DNA of 64,000 nucleotides from Romanomermis culicivorax (GCA_963922205.1 CAWUHX010000243.1:378761-442760), one strand, 5' to 3'. Shown: positions 36,385 to 44,421, counted from the stretch's first letter. Program-made: numbers and translations. The notes: generated by a model from the sequence alone, not told the origin.

Positions 36385-37449
36385 ATGGTTGGAAAAATGG
36401 ACAAGCTCTTTGAAAGCATATACTTCAATCTAAGTATAGGGTATTGTAGTGTTCAGAACCTATTACGACAGGCAAAATCTAGTAATCCAAGGGTCACTCT
36501 GCATTCTGTTAAAGAATGGCTACAGAAACAGCCAACATATACTGTACACAAGTATGCTAGGCTCCATTACCCCAGGAATAATGTTCTAATTACTGATATT
36601 GATGAGCAGTGGCAAATGGATCTTGCAGACCTCAGTTCACTCACCAGGCATAATGATGAATGCAAATTCCTTTTAAATTGTATAGATGTCCTGTCAAAAT
36701 TCGCATGGTCTGTACCCTTGAAAAATAAAAATACATAATCTACTTTGCATGCCTTTCAAACAATTTTGAAATCTGGCAGAAAGCCACAAAAAATACAGAC
36801 TGATGCTGGTACAGAGTTCACGAGCAAAGCCTTCCAGGCCTTATTAAAAAAACTTGGCATTAGTTTTTTCATAACAGCTAGTGAAACTAAGGCTAGCATT
36901 GTTGAGCCGTTCAATAGAATTTTGAAGGAAAGAATGTGGCGTCATTTTACTCAAAATAATACATACAAGTACCTAAACATTCTACCCCACCTGCTAAGCT
37001 CTTACAACTCGACTAGGCATAGGACCATAGGTGTTGCTCCCATTGATGTTACTGATGAGAATAAAGCTGGAATTGTTGAAAAGCTTTTCAGGAAATGTAA
37101 GTATAGTTTACAATTTAAACTGGTCCCTGGTGACAAGGTACGCATAAGCAAAGTCAAAAAGACTTTTGAGAAGGGTTACACTCCCAATTGGAGTGACGAA
37201 GTTTTTGTGATTCGTGAGCAAAAAGCTAGATATCCTCCTGTATATACGGTAGAAAATCAGCTGGGAGAAGTCATACAGGGTGTATTTTATGAGCCAGAAT
37301 TACAGAAAGTTGATGAGATTACAGATGTCTGCATTATAGAAAAGATTATACAAAAGAGAAAAAGGGCTGGGAAAACTGAATACTTTGTTAAATGGAAGGG
37401 TCACCCAGATAAATTCAATAGTTGGGTGACAGATTTGATAAAACTATAG
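36385..37449 (+). pseudogene. int: Polinton RVE integrase with chromodomain (one stop)
   Basis: DDE-type, retrovirus-like integrase that inserts the element and makes the 6-bp duplication. The frame has an N-terminal helical region, then the catalytic core: first Asp in 'WQMDLADL', second in 'QTDAGTEF', and Glu in 'IVEPFNRILKE'. An SH3-like region follows ('VPGDKVRI'), then a C-terminal chromodomain ('VEKI'-type start, 'YFVKWKGHPDKFNSW'). The chromodomain is usual for Polinton integrases and probably binds modified histones. A single in-frame TAA at 36736-36738 interrupts the core between the first and second Asp; reading resumes in the same frame. All three catalytic residues are otherwise kept. 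About 354 codons, a normal length. Confidence 0.93.
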
Positions 37450-37619
37450 CTACAGTATGAAAATTAAACGATGATTTGCAGGTCTGAAAATTTTTACATG
37501 TGCCTGATATTTCAGCATATAAGCAACTTCAAAATTATTTTAATCATTTGATTAACTAGAACGGAGTCAAAAAAGTTAAAGCTCCTATTGAACTCTGCAC
37601 TCGAAACTTGCCAAGAACC

Positions 37620-37835
37620 ATGTATCCCTTTATGATTGAACTGTGTTATTTTTGTCAAAAGAACAGCTCTGAACGGGAGTGTTTCCATTTGTCTCAGGGC
37701 AGAACATTCTTTACTATTGAAATGTGCCCAAAATGTCTAGAATACAATAAGGCTTTGCAGGAAGCTGGCGCCGCTGTACTAAAGAAACAGCTAGCTGATA
37801 GACAGGCATTCATCTTGAAGCCTACAGTAAACTAG
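37620..37835 (+). CDS. Small two-knuckle zinc protein (Polinton)
   Basis: 71 codons from the ATG at 37620. Cys9/Cys12 and Cys36/Cys39 make two CxxC knuckles around a conserved-looking centre, followed by an Ala/Lys-rich amphipathic helix. This suggests a small zinc-binding, possibly nucleic-acid- or protein-binding factor. It lies between integrase and ATPase, a position where Polintons vary. A motif-like 'AAAAAAGTTA' is at ~37569-37578. No known family recognised. Confidence 0.6.
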   Translation: MYPFMIELCYFCQKNSSERECFHLSQGRTFFTIEMCPKCLEYNKALQEAGAAVLKKQLADRQAFILKPTVN

Positions 37836-37874
37836 TGAAATGTGATTTGCAAGTATTCTGTAACATTTTTTATG

Positions 37875-37885
37875 TATATAAGTTG
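37875..37885 (+). promoter_or_regulatory. TATATAAGTTG box
   Basis: One mismatch from the repeated 11-mer, starting 73 nt before the ATG at 37948. It is followed by a 'ttattcttcagt' stretch that resembles 'ctattcttcagt' after the box at 39051. Confidence 0.6.
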
Positions 37886-37947
37886 TAAGTTCTCCTTATT
37901 CTTCAGTCTTCAAACTTTTCCTTCTACAGTTTAGTCACTTTTTCAAA

Positions 37948-38280
37948 ATGGAAGGTATTTTTTTAAATGTTGCAATGAGTATGGGCACTTTTCTCAAAAG
38001 ACATTATACTCAAAAAGATGTGGCCAGATATGCCTCATATTTTTGGGATCGAACAAATGATGGCTACAAGCGTGAATGGAAGATTTTGGCTAAAGTGGCC
38101 AATGAGCTGGATCATCGTACCCGTAAGAGAAAACTGACTAGGTTTTGGCACTTTGCCTAGGCACTAGAGGGTTTGATAAAAACTTGTAGTGCTGGACCCC
38201 TTCTTTTTGAGATCTGGATGAATTTTACTCCAGAGGCTGTACAAAAATATGATGATGAAGGTATAGATATGGCCTATTAA
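37948..38280 (+). pseudogene. Small conserved-looking Polinton ORF with one TAG
   Basis: 70 codons to a TAG at 38158-38160, then 39 more open codons in the same frame to a TAA at 38278. The second part ('FEIWMNFTPEAVQKYDDEG') is protein-like, so the original product was probably ~110 residues. It is basic and helical in the middle (KRK, RTRKRK) with an acidic end. No known family. Nonsense mutation is the simplest reading; programmed readthrough is not excluded. Confidence 0.55.
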
Positions 38281-38397
38281 TATTGTAATAATTGTGAGTA
38301 AATATTGTAATAAAAAATAAAGACAAAAAAAATTAAAGAGAAAAAAATTTTAAAAAAATCGAAGCACAATTGCTAGTATTTCGAGCATGTTGCATGT
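38281..38397. other. A-rich spacer with polyadenylation-like words
   Basis: Several overlapping AATAAA-like words at ~38308-38325, after the small ORF and before the ATPase promoter box. They could end the upstream transcript. Confidence 0.45.
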
Positions 38398-38408
38398 TAT
38401 AAAAGTTG
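38398..38408 (+). promoter_or_regulatory. TATAAAAGTTG box, ATPase gene
   Basis: An exact copy of the 11-mer, starting 34 nt before the ATG at 38432. Confidence 0.8.
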
Positions 38409-38431
38409 AGAATCTATAGAAGAAAAAAAAC

Positions 38432-39055
38432 ATGGCTATAAAATTTAATCACCTCTTAACATGTACTGTTGCTGGCCCTAAAAAAGCGGGTAAAACAAAT
38501 TTTGTAAAGAATTTAGTACTAAATGTGAAGTATTTGATTGAACCGGTTCCTGAACATATTCACTGGTTCTTTAGTGAGAAGCAGCCAGTCTACAATGACT
38601 TGTCTGGCAGAGTCAACTTCTATCAGGGATTACCTGACATAAACTTGATTAGAGAGCTCAGTCCTGCACCCCAACTTGTTATACTAGATGATCTCTTGCA
38701 GGAAATGGCTAAAAATAAGCACCTGAACATTCTTTTTACTCATGGATGTCATCACATGAATGTGTATGTAATACACATTGTTCAAAATGTTTTCATCGAG
38801 GGTCTGAGAACATCTAGAATAAATGCAGAATACCTCGTTTTGATGAAGAATCCTGGAGATAGGCTCCAAGTAAAAACTTTGGCAAGACAGTTGTTTCCTG
38901 ACAAAGTAAAGTACTTTCTCAAATCTTTCGAGGATGCCTTATTTAAACCATACAGTTATATAATTGTTGATCTTTCTCAAACAACAACTGATAAACTAAG
39001 ACTCAGAGCTGATATTTTCTCAAAATTTTCCTCGATATATGTGCCAAAAGTATAA
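38432..39055 (+). CDS. Packaging ATPase (FtsK/HerA superfamily)
   Basis: An intact 207-residue genome-packaging ATPase of the type shared by Polintons, adenovirus-like elements and other double-jelly-roll viruses. The Walker A is 'GPKKAGKT' at residues 15-22. Walker B is 'LVILDDL' with Asp86-Asp87. Then comes the family block 'THGCHHMNVYV..IVQN' (~103-119), and near residues 139-142 'KNPGD' and 'YSYIIVDL' at ~174-181, all typical of Polinton ATPases. It would drive DNA into capsids. Its own TATA-like box lies upstream, and its stop codon overlaps the box of the next gene. Confidence 0.93.
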   Translation: MAIKFNHLLTCTVAGPKKAGKTNFVKNLVLNVKYLIEPVPEHIHWFFSEKQPVYNDLSGRVNFYQGLPDINLIRELSPAPQLVILDDLLQEMAKNKHLNILFTHGCHHMNVYVIHIVQNVFIEGLRTSRINAEYLVLMKNPGDRLQVKTLARQLFPDKVKYFLKSFEDALFKPYSYIIVDLSQTTTDKLRLRADIFSKFSSIYVPKV

Positions 39056-39061
39056 AAGTTG
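39051..39061 (+). promoter_or_regulatory. TATAAAAGTTG box, overlaps ATPase stop
   Basis: An exact 11-mer starting 36 nt before the ATG at 39087; the TAA of the ATPase lies inside it. A second exact copy lies at 39236-39246 inside the next gene and may be an internal promoter or chance. Confidence 0.8.
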
Positions 39062-39086
39062 TCTATTCTTCAGTTGTAAGGTCAAA

Positions 39087-39431
39087 ATGCCTTGTGATCA
39101 TCTTAGACATAATATTGATCACATCAAGGTACTAGCTAAGGCTAAACCCAAGCAACGTAAAGCCATTGTTAGTACTGCTGATCGTGAACTGATACTTTGT
39201 TTGTGTGAATGTATACTCAACTTTCTGGAAGGCAATATAAAAGTTGACAAAAATACCTTGAATAAATTAAGTTCCCACAAGGGACATTTAGGAGTATTAG
39301 CAGATGAGAAAACAAGTCTCAGCAAAAGGCGAGAAATTCTAGAACAAAAAGGTGGATTTTTGCCTGTATTGTTGGCACCAATTTTTGGAATAGCTGGACA
39401 AGTACTAGCTGATGCAATTATAAAAAGATGA
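39087..39431 (+). CDS. Conserved Polinton protein with C-terminal hydrophobic helix
   Basis: 114 residues, intact. It resembles the small protein found beside capsid genes in many animal Polintons: a basic helical N-terminus, 'DRELILCLCECILNFLEGN' in the middle, 'KTSLSKRREILEQKGGFLP' and a hydrophobic end (residues ~89-111). The start is the ATG at 39087, 26 nt after the TATA-like box. It overlaps the next ORF by four bases (ATGA), which suggests coupled expression. Function unknown; a virion core or membrane-interacting role would be a guess. Confidence 0.75.
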   Translation: MPCDHLRHNIDHIKVLAKAKPKQRKAIVSTADRELILCLCECILNFLEGNIKVDKNTLNKLSSHKGHLGVLADEKTSLSKRREILEQKGGFLPVLLAPIFGIAGQVLADAIIKR

Positions 39432-40096
39432 TGCATACAAATAAAATGATTCTTGTACCGCATGACATTGGTCATAAGGAGGATATAGCAGCTAATGTAA
39501 TGACTGCTTTGGATAAAGAATTGAATGACATTTTAACTAATAAGTCATTGCCCTCTGACAGAAAGATAATCTTATACAATCAAGTGTTGCACAGATATAG
39601 GCAGGCTACGCAGGATCAAACCAGACCTTATGAGTTGACTGTTAGTGAAGCTGTTGCAGAATACCCCATTCCTGATCTGGAAGAAATAACACCAAAGCAA
39701 AAAAAGCCAGACACTGCTGAAAGTACTGTTGATGTGACCCCGAGAAAAGATGCGCTATATGAAAAAACTATGAAAATTGTACCAAAAAAGTGGCATAGTC
39801 AAGCTAAAATGTTATATGATTATGCTAAAGATAATCCACACATGGAGTGGTCAGATAAAGGAGAAATGATTCTGAAAGGCACCAAAAAAAGTGGAACCAA
39901 CATTGTTGATTTGATTTCTGATGTGGCGAGAGTTGGTCCAAGGCGCCAGCAAGCAATAGGGTCAGAATTGTTTGCAAAGAACCTCTTAAAGGAGAATGTG
40001 CCTCGAGATCTTTTTGTAAATATGTCCAGGCTAAATGTTGGAAGTGAAAGTGATGAAACATTTGCTTTTTTGTTGAAGTGGACCCCTAGATGGTAA
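39428..40096 (+). CDS. Conserved Polinton protein, probable minor virion component
   Basis: 222 residues, intact. The N-terminal part has the family-type 'MILVPHD' start and a helical block 'LDKELNDILTNKSLPSDRK' then 'LYNQVLHRY' (~28-57). The centre is charged and low-complexity (~75-105), and the C-terminal region (~150-200, 'RRQQAIGSELFAKNLL') is helical. Similar proteins sit beside the capsid genes in many metazoan Polintons; their job is not established. It overlaps the upstream ORF by ATGA and is followed by a 100-nt spacer with a TATA-like box. Confidence 0.75.
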   Translation: MMHTNKMILVPHDIGHKEDIAANVMTALDKELNDILTNKSLPSDRKIILYNQVLHRYRQATQDQTRPYELTVSEAVAEYPIPDLEEITPKQKKPDTAESTVDVTPRKDALYEKTMKIVPKKWHSQAKMLYDYAKDNPHMEWSDKGEMILKGTKKSGTNIVDLISDVARVGPRRQQAIGSELFAKNLLKENVPRDLFVNMSRLNVGSESDETFAFLLKWTPRW

Positions 40097-40155
40097 AAAA
40101 ATTAATTCACCCAAAAGCATTACACCAAGGTCTAGATGCTTAGAATTTGGAAAAG

Positions 40156-40166
40156 CATAAAAGTTT
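40156..40166 (+). promoter_or_regulatory. Variant box CATAAAAGTTT
   Basis: Two mismatches from the 11-mer, starting 41 nt before the ATG at 40197, so the spacing agrees with the exact copies. Confidence 0.55.
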
Positions 40167-40196
40167 TAATTTACAGCATTTTGTAAATTTATAAAG

Positions 40197-40619
40197 ATGA
40201 GACAATACTTCAATCCAGAAGATTATGCAACTTGGCTTCAGTACTGTACTGAACAAGCTGAAGAAACTGGCTATGGTTTCAAAGGCTTCAAAGGCACTCC
40301 CTATCAACGCGGAGGAGGTCTAGGAAGCTTCTTTAGATCATTATTCAGAATGACCATTCCTGTTAATAAGTCAGCTGCTGGCCATATTGGTAAGCAAGTG
40401 CTATCTACAGGTGCACATATTGCTGGAGATTTAGCTGAAGGTCGATCTATTCAAGAGTCTCTAGAAGAACATGGCCAAGCAGCACTCTCCAAGTTGGCCC
40501 ACAGTGCGGGAGAGGCCTTGCAGACTGGAAGGGGCTTGGGGACTAGACCAAAAGGTATAAAAGTTGAGAAAAATGATATATTCTCAAAGAAAAAGAGAAG
40601 GAAGCATGGCTCTAATTGA
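40197..40619 (+). CDS. Conserved Polinton glycine-rich/basic virion-type protein
   Basis: 140 residues, intact. It has an N-terminal acidic segment, then the family hallmark 'YQRGGGLGSFFRSLFR' (~36-51), an amphipathic Gly/Ala-rich helix ('GKQVLSTGAHIAGDLAEG'), and a very basic end ('KKKRRK', a likely nuclear signal or DNA-binding tail). It lies immediately before the capsid gene and overlaps it by 14 nt. By composition and position it recalls small core or membrane-lytic proteins of adenovirus-type virions, but that is analogy, not homology I can show. Confidence 0.75.
   Translation: MRQYFNPEDYATWLQYCTEQAEETGYGFKGFKGTPYQRGGGLGSFFRSLFRMTIPVNKSAAGHIGKQVLSTGAHIAGDLAEGRSIQESLEEHGQAALSKLAHSAGEALQTGRGLGTRPKGIKVEKNDIFSKKKRRKHGSN
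40556..40566 (+). promoter_or_regulatory. TATAAAAGTTG box, major capsid gene
   Basis: An exact 11-mer inside the end of the preceding gene, starting 50 nt before the capsid ATG at 40606. Confidence 0.8.
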
Positions 40620-41856
40620 TACAATTTCTAGTATTAGTACAAAGTCTGAATTGGACTTTTTCACTGTACCTTCCACACAAGTAGTAATTAAACGAGGCTA
40701 CTGGGATGAAGTTAACCCCATAAATCCTATCAGAAATGATGGTCCATACGAATTTTGTATACCTCCAGATCCTCACATGATTCAGCTTAGCAAAAATTAT
40801 CTGTACATGACCTTGAAAATTACTTTTACTGTTCCTGCTGGTGGAGCTGCACCAGTAATCGCACCTATCAATCTGATTGGTAAAGCATTTTTCCGACAAG
40901 TGAAGCTCTTCCTGAATGGTCGTCTCATTCATGATAGTGGGGATAAGTATGCCTACAGAGCATTCTTTGAAACTGATTTAAATTTTGGTTTTGATGCTAA
41001 AAATAGTCACTTACAGTCTTCTTTGTATACTATGGAAGCTGGTCCTAAAATAGATACTGCTGATTGCCAGGGTTTCAAAGACAGAGTAAAGTACTTTGAA
41101 AATGGTCAAACAGTTGAAATAACAGCTCCTCTTCATATTGATCTTCTAATGCAAGATCGATATTTACTCAGCAATACTGAGCTCAAACTGGAATTGATTC
41201 GCAATAGTAATCCATTTGTATTACAGTGTCCAGCTGGTGATGCAGAAAATGCAAAATTGGAAGTCTCCCAGATGAAACTCTTCATCAGGAAAGTTGAAGT
41301 TCTCGACAGTGTTGGATTGGCTCTGGAGAAAGCAATGTTAAAGACATCAGTCAAGTACCCAATTAGACGAATCCAAATGGTGAATCTTCATATTGCTAGT
41401 ACAACACAATCTACTCCTCTGAATACTCTATTCACTGGTCAGTTGCCACATAGGATGATTATAGCATGTGTCCATGCAGATGCATATCGTGGAGAAATAA
41501 AAAAATCTCGTCAAGCTTTCCCAGCGACTCCACTAAGACTTGATTTTGCCAACAACAAATATATTCGAGCATATGATCAGCTCTTTGAAACTCTAGACAT
41601 GGCTTAAGATAACAAAGGGAATGGCATTAGCAGACTTAATTTTAAAAATTGACAGTGCTACTTTGCCTTTGATTTTACACCTGATGAAGATGATAGTGGA
41701 CATTGGGACTTGATTAGAGATGGTTCCACAAGTATAGAATTGACGTTTGCTGATAGGATACCTGATGCAGGTATAGAAGTTATTGTTTATGCAGAATTTG
41801 ACAATTTGATTATGATCGATAAAAATAGACACGTCTTTAATGACTATACTGCATGA
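40606..41856 (+). pseudogene. Major capsid protein, double jelly-roll (two stops)
   Basis: Homologue of the widely annotated animal 'F54H12.2-like' Polinton capsid protein, which builds the icosahedral shell. The N-terminus has the family start ('ELDFFTVPSTQ', then 'GYWDEVNP'), followed by the first strand set ('FFRQVKLFLNGRLI', 'YRAFFETDLNFG') and the second jelly roll ('MKLFIRKVEV', 'YPIRRIQMVNL', 'LPHRMIIACV'). TAA at 41605-41607 and TGA at 41650-41652 fall in one frame, and the family C-terminus ('FAFDFTPDEDDSGHW', then 'VYAEFDN') continues in that frame to a TGA at 41854-41856, which overlaps the protease ATG by four bases. Original length ~416 codons. The start at ATG 40606 is preferred over the upstream TTG. 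Confidence 0.92.
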
Positions 41857-42347
41857 ATACCTCTGAAATCTACATTTTGATCAATAGAGATCAAGCTCTC
41901 AGGCGAATCTTCAATGGGGTATTTCATATAGACTGTTTACCACCTCTTGACACTGTACCTGCAGCATTGGTTGTAAATCTGGACAAGCAGGATGAACCTG
42001 GTTCACATTGGGTAGCTCTGTTTGTTGATAAAAAACATGTATGTTGTTATTTTGACAGTTACGGCCTGGAACCACCTCAACAGCTTAGGAATTACATCAA
42101 GACTATATCTACTTCTTACAAGTGGAATACCAAATGTGTTCAACAGTACCTGACTGCTACATGTGGTCAGTTATGTGTATACTGTCTCGTGTGGATAGTC
42201 AGAGGTATAAGAATGAGGGTTATTGCTGCTAGTTTGGAACAAAGCTATGCTGATGAATTTGTTACTGGGTTCATCAACAGTCTCTTTGGAACAAACACTC
42301 CCATATATGATGATGCATTTTTATTTGAACAGCTCAAGAGAAAATAA
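41853..42347 (+). CDS. Adenain-like cysteine protease (maturation protease)
   Basis: 164 residues, intact. C5/Ulp-type cysteine protease that cleaves virion proteins in adenovirus-like and Polinton particles. His52 lies in 'GSHWVALF', Asp68 in 'YFDSYG', Gln97 supplies the oxyanion hole, and nucleophile Cys104 lies in 'TATCGQLC', seven residues after Gln97 as in the family. Length is usual for Polinton proteases. It overlaps the capsid gene end (ATGA), and its TAA overlaps a variant TATA-like box for the next gene. All catalytic positions are kept. Confidence 0.93.
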   Translation: MNTSEIYILINRDQALRRIFNGVFHIDCLPPLDTVPAALVVNLDKQDEPGSHWVALFVDKKHVCCYFDSYGLEPPQQLRNYIKTISTSYKWNTKCVQQYLTATCGQLCVYCLVWIVRGIRMRVIAASLEQSYADEFVTGFINSLFGTNTPIYDDAFLFEQLKRK

Positions 42348-42353
42348 AAGTTA
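42343..42353 (+). promoter_or_regulatory. Variant box AATAAAAGTTA
   Basis: Two mismatches from the 11-mer, overlapping the protease stop codon, 41 nt before the ATG at 42384. Confidence 0.5.
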
Positions 42354-42383
42354 GTTTCTACCATATTGACATATTGAAAAAAA

Positions 42384-43167
42384 ATGGATTTTTCACAGTT
42401 TTATGTAACATTACTGAGCAATGCTCAGAGCGATCAGAGTAACTCCGCTTTAAATTTTAGTATCAGATTGCCTCATAGATTGATTTTGCAAGGTGAATGG
42501 GAATGTGCACTTTGTGAATTCATCTACCCAAATATGTGGTTCAATATAACACCTAGTGGTAGTGTAATAAAATTTTAAATGATCTTCAGACCAATACTAG
42601 GCAATTACTGAAAGTACCTTCTACAAGGTATGAATCTATAATAGATTTAATTGAAGTTATTCAACAATCCATCAGGTTGTTGAGTGAACAGGAAAAAGTT
42701 CCAAATAATGTTTATCGAATTTTCATACAGGAGATTAGCCAGAGCAATTGTCCTGAAAGTGAACTTGACTAGAATCAAGGGCATAAAATTAAGTGATCCT
42801 TTACTCTACCTGTTGGGCTTTGAGAAATCACAACTAGAAACAATTTCATCTGAAAAATTGAAAATTGCTGCTGCACACCCTGCTGATATGAAGGCTGGTC
42901 TCGAAACTATGTATGTTTATTGTAACATCATTGAACAACAGATTGCTGGTGATATTTTAGCCCCCCCTCCTCTGTATTGTTAATATAGAGAGAGCTTTTG
43001 GTGTCATTATAGATAAGATATATATAGCTCCTCACTACTTGCCTGTACTCATAAGAGATATCCATTCTATCGAAATTTCAATTAGAACAGATCAAGACAA
43101 ACCTATAAAATTTGTCACTGGTAAAACAATTGTGAAGTTACACTTTAGAAAACGAAGTTTATTCTAA
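42384..43167 (+). pseudogene. Penton/minor-capsid-like protein (several breaks)
   Basis: The first frame (42384-42578) has the family start 'YVTLLSN' and 'LQGEWECALCEFIYP'. A shifted frame continues with 'LKVPSTRYESI' (~42608-42640). A third, from ~42715, has 'FSYRRLARAIVLKVN' and 'LLGFE'. After a one-base shift in the C run at ~42959-42967, the typical C-terminus ('IYIAPHYLPVL', then 'GKTIVKLHFRK') runs to a TAA at 43165. It therefore has at least three frame changes over ~260 codons. The layout fits the Polinton protein taken to be the single-jelly-roll penton; I am less sure of that role than of the family. Confidence 0.8.
43104..43114 (+). promoter_or_regulatory. TATAAAATTTG box upstream of the TBP-like gene
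   Basis: One mismatch from the 11-mer, 48 nt before the presumed original start codon at 43152. It lies inside the preceding coding region, as other boxes in this element do. Confidence 0.5.
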
Positions 43168-43688
43168 AATTGCAAGTACAAAACATTACTGTCACAGCTG
43201 AACTTGGCTGTCTACTCAATTTAGACTCACTTGTTAAAAAACTAGATGGCTCTAAACTTACTATGGGAAAATTCAGGTCACTAATTTGGCACCTTCATGA
43301 TCCTAAATGTTGTCTTCTGTTGTACGAAAATGGCAAGGTTGTATATGCGGGTATTAAGGCAACTCAGCAGGCTGTGAAAAGTATAGATTATGCTACAAAA
43401 ACACTTCTTAAACATGGCTATCAGCCAAGACCCAAGAAATTTAGAATGTGCAATGTTGTTGGGTCATAAGCCCCAGATCACTGAATAAATGTTGAAGAAT
43501 TCTATAACACTCATAGGGGTCAATGTGATTATTATCCTGAATTATTTCCTGCACTCAAATATACAATCAACAAGCAAGGCTTATGTGCATGGATTTTCCA
43601 TAATGGCAAAATTATTATTACAGGTGCCACAACCTATAATGAGCTACAAAAAAAGTTCAAAGAGTTACTTGTCAGTTTTCAAAATTGA
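43152..43688 (+). pseudogene. TATA-binding-protein (TBP) homologue, two stops
   Basis: A two-repeat TBP saddle domain. The first repeat has 'QVQNITVTAELGC' (TBP-type 'QNIV.T..LGC'), 'GKFRSLIWHL', and 'LYENGKVVYAG' (TBP 'IFSSGK.V.TGAK'), ending 'CNVVGS' (TBP 'QN.VGS'). The second has 'YYPELFPALKYTI' and 'WIFHNGKIIITGA', as in TBP repeat 2. Of the four DNA-intercalating Phe, three align (one in repeat 1, two in repeat 2) and the fourth is Tyr. Stops: TAA 43467 and TGA 43482, both in frame, in the inter-repeat linker. No ATG: codon 43152 is ACG where an ATG would fit, and reading is open from there. There is no long N-terminal tail. It would bind TATA-type promoters. Not part of the usual Polinton gene set I know. 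Confidence 0.88.
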
Positions 43689-43731
43689 TGAGTAAGTACT
43701 GGTATGATTCAATTACAGTACTACCCACTGG

Positions 43732-43742
43732 TATAAATATAT
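43732..43742 (+). promoter_or_regulatory. TATAAATATAT box before the terminal small gene
   Basis: A TATA-like box 43 nt before the ATG at 43775. It shares only TATAAA with the 11-mer. Confidence 0.5.
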
Positions 43743-43774
43743 CAAGTCAATAGGTGAAACATTCATTCTCTAAA

Positions 43775-43951
43775 ATGGAGCCTTGCAACTTATGTGGGAA
43801 AACTCCTGTGCATTCTGTGCATTATGCTGTGTGTAAATATGTTCAGGGAGGTAGATACAGAGAATTGGGTGTTGATCCTCCACCAGTGAAAACAAAAAGG
43901 CTGATGAAGAAAGACTGGACTTGGGATCACAACTATAGTGAAAAAAAGTAA
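43775..43951 (+). CDS. Small zinc-finger-like protein (Polinton, last gene)
   Basis: 58 codons, intact. Cys4, Cys7, His13/His16 and Cys20 form a C-x2-C-x5-H-x2-H-x3-C cluster that could bind one zinc. A basic stretch ('KTKRLMKKDW') follows. The start is the ATG at 43775, not the upstream TTG. It lies between the TBP-like gene and the right TIR. No family recognised; possibly a DNA- or protein-binding accessory. Confidence 0.6.
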   Translation: MEPCNLCGKTPVHSVHYAVCKYVQGGRYRELGVDPPPVKTKRLMKKDWTWDHNYSEKK

Positions 43952-44421
43952 ACCAACATTTATTGTGGGTACTTTCTATGAAAGTACTGGCGCCATGTGT
44001 GTACTAGCCTCCCCGCGTCTGGCGCTGGGACTGATCCTGTGATCAGTGAAAATGAGTACACAATTTCTGTTGATATATCACATGATTTATTGCTCATATC
44101 GATTGTTCATTCCATTTAGGCTAGCTATATAAAGCTTGAAGCGGCAGCTTCAGCTTTATTAGCCAGGCGAACTTCCCTCCCCCCAACAGGCGCGGCAACA
44201 GTGGCGGCTGCGGTGGCAGGCAGCAGTGGCAATGCATAATAACAAATAACATAGCCCACACTAAATTTAGGCTTTTGTGCTAAATGGATCATGTTGGGTA
44301 CCAATGGATAGATCACATTGAGCTGATTCCGGAAAGTACCATATATGTTACATTATTTTGAGTTTTGATGGAGATGTGGGTGGGCCAAGTTCGGGCAACT
44401 TTTTTCTTTCTACACCTGGTG

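Noticed and set aside
36385-37449. Retrovirus or LTR-retrotransposon integrase
   Set aside because: No gag, RT or LTRs nearby; the context is wholly Polinton.
40564-40605. Upstream TTG start for the capsid protein
   Set aside because: It overlaps the promoter box and preceding gene; the ATG at 40606 begins the family N-terminus.
31447-44316. 63-codon ORF present in both Polinton TIRs (31447-31638 and 44125-44316)
   Set aside because: Duplicated only because the TIRs are; GTG start and no domain.
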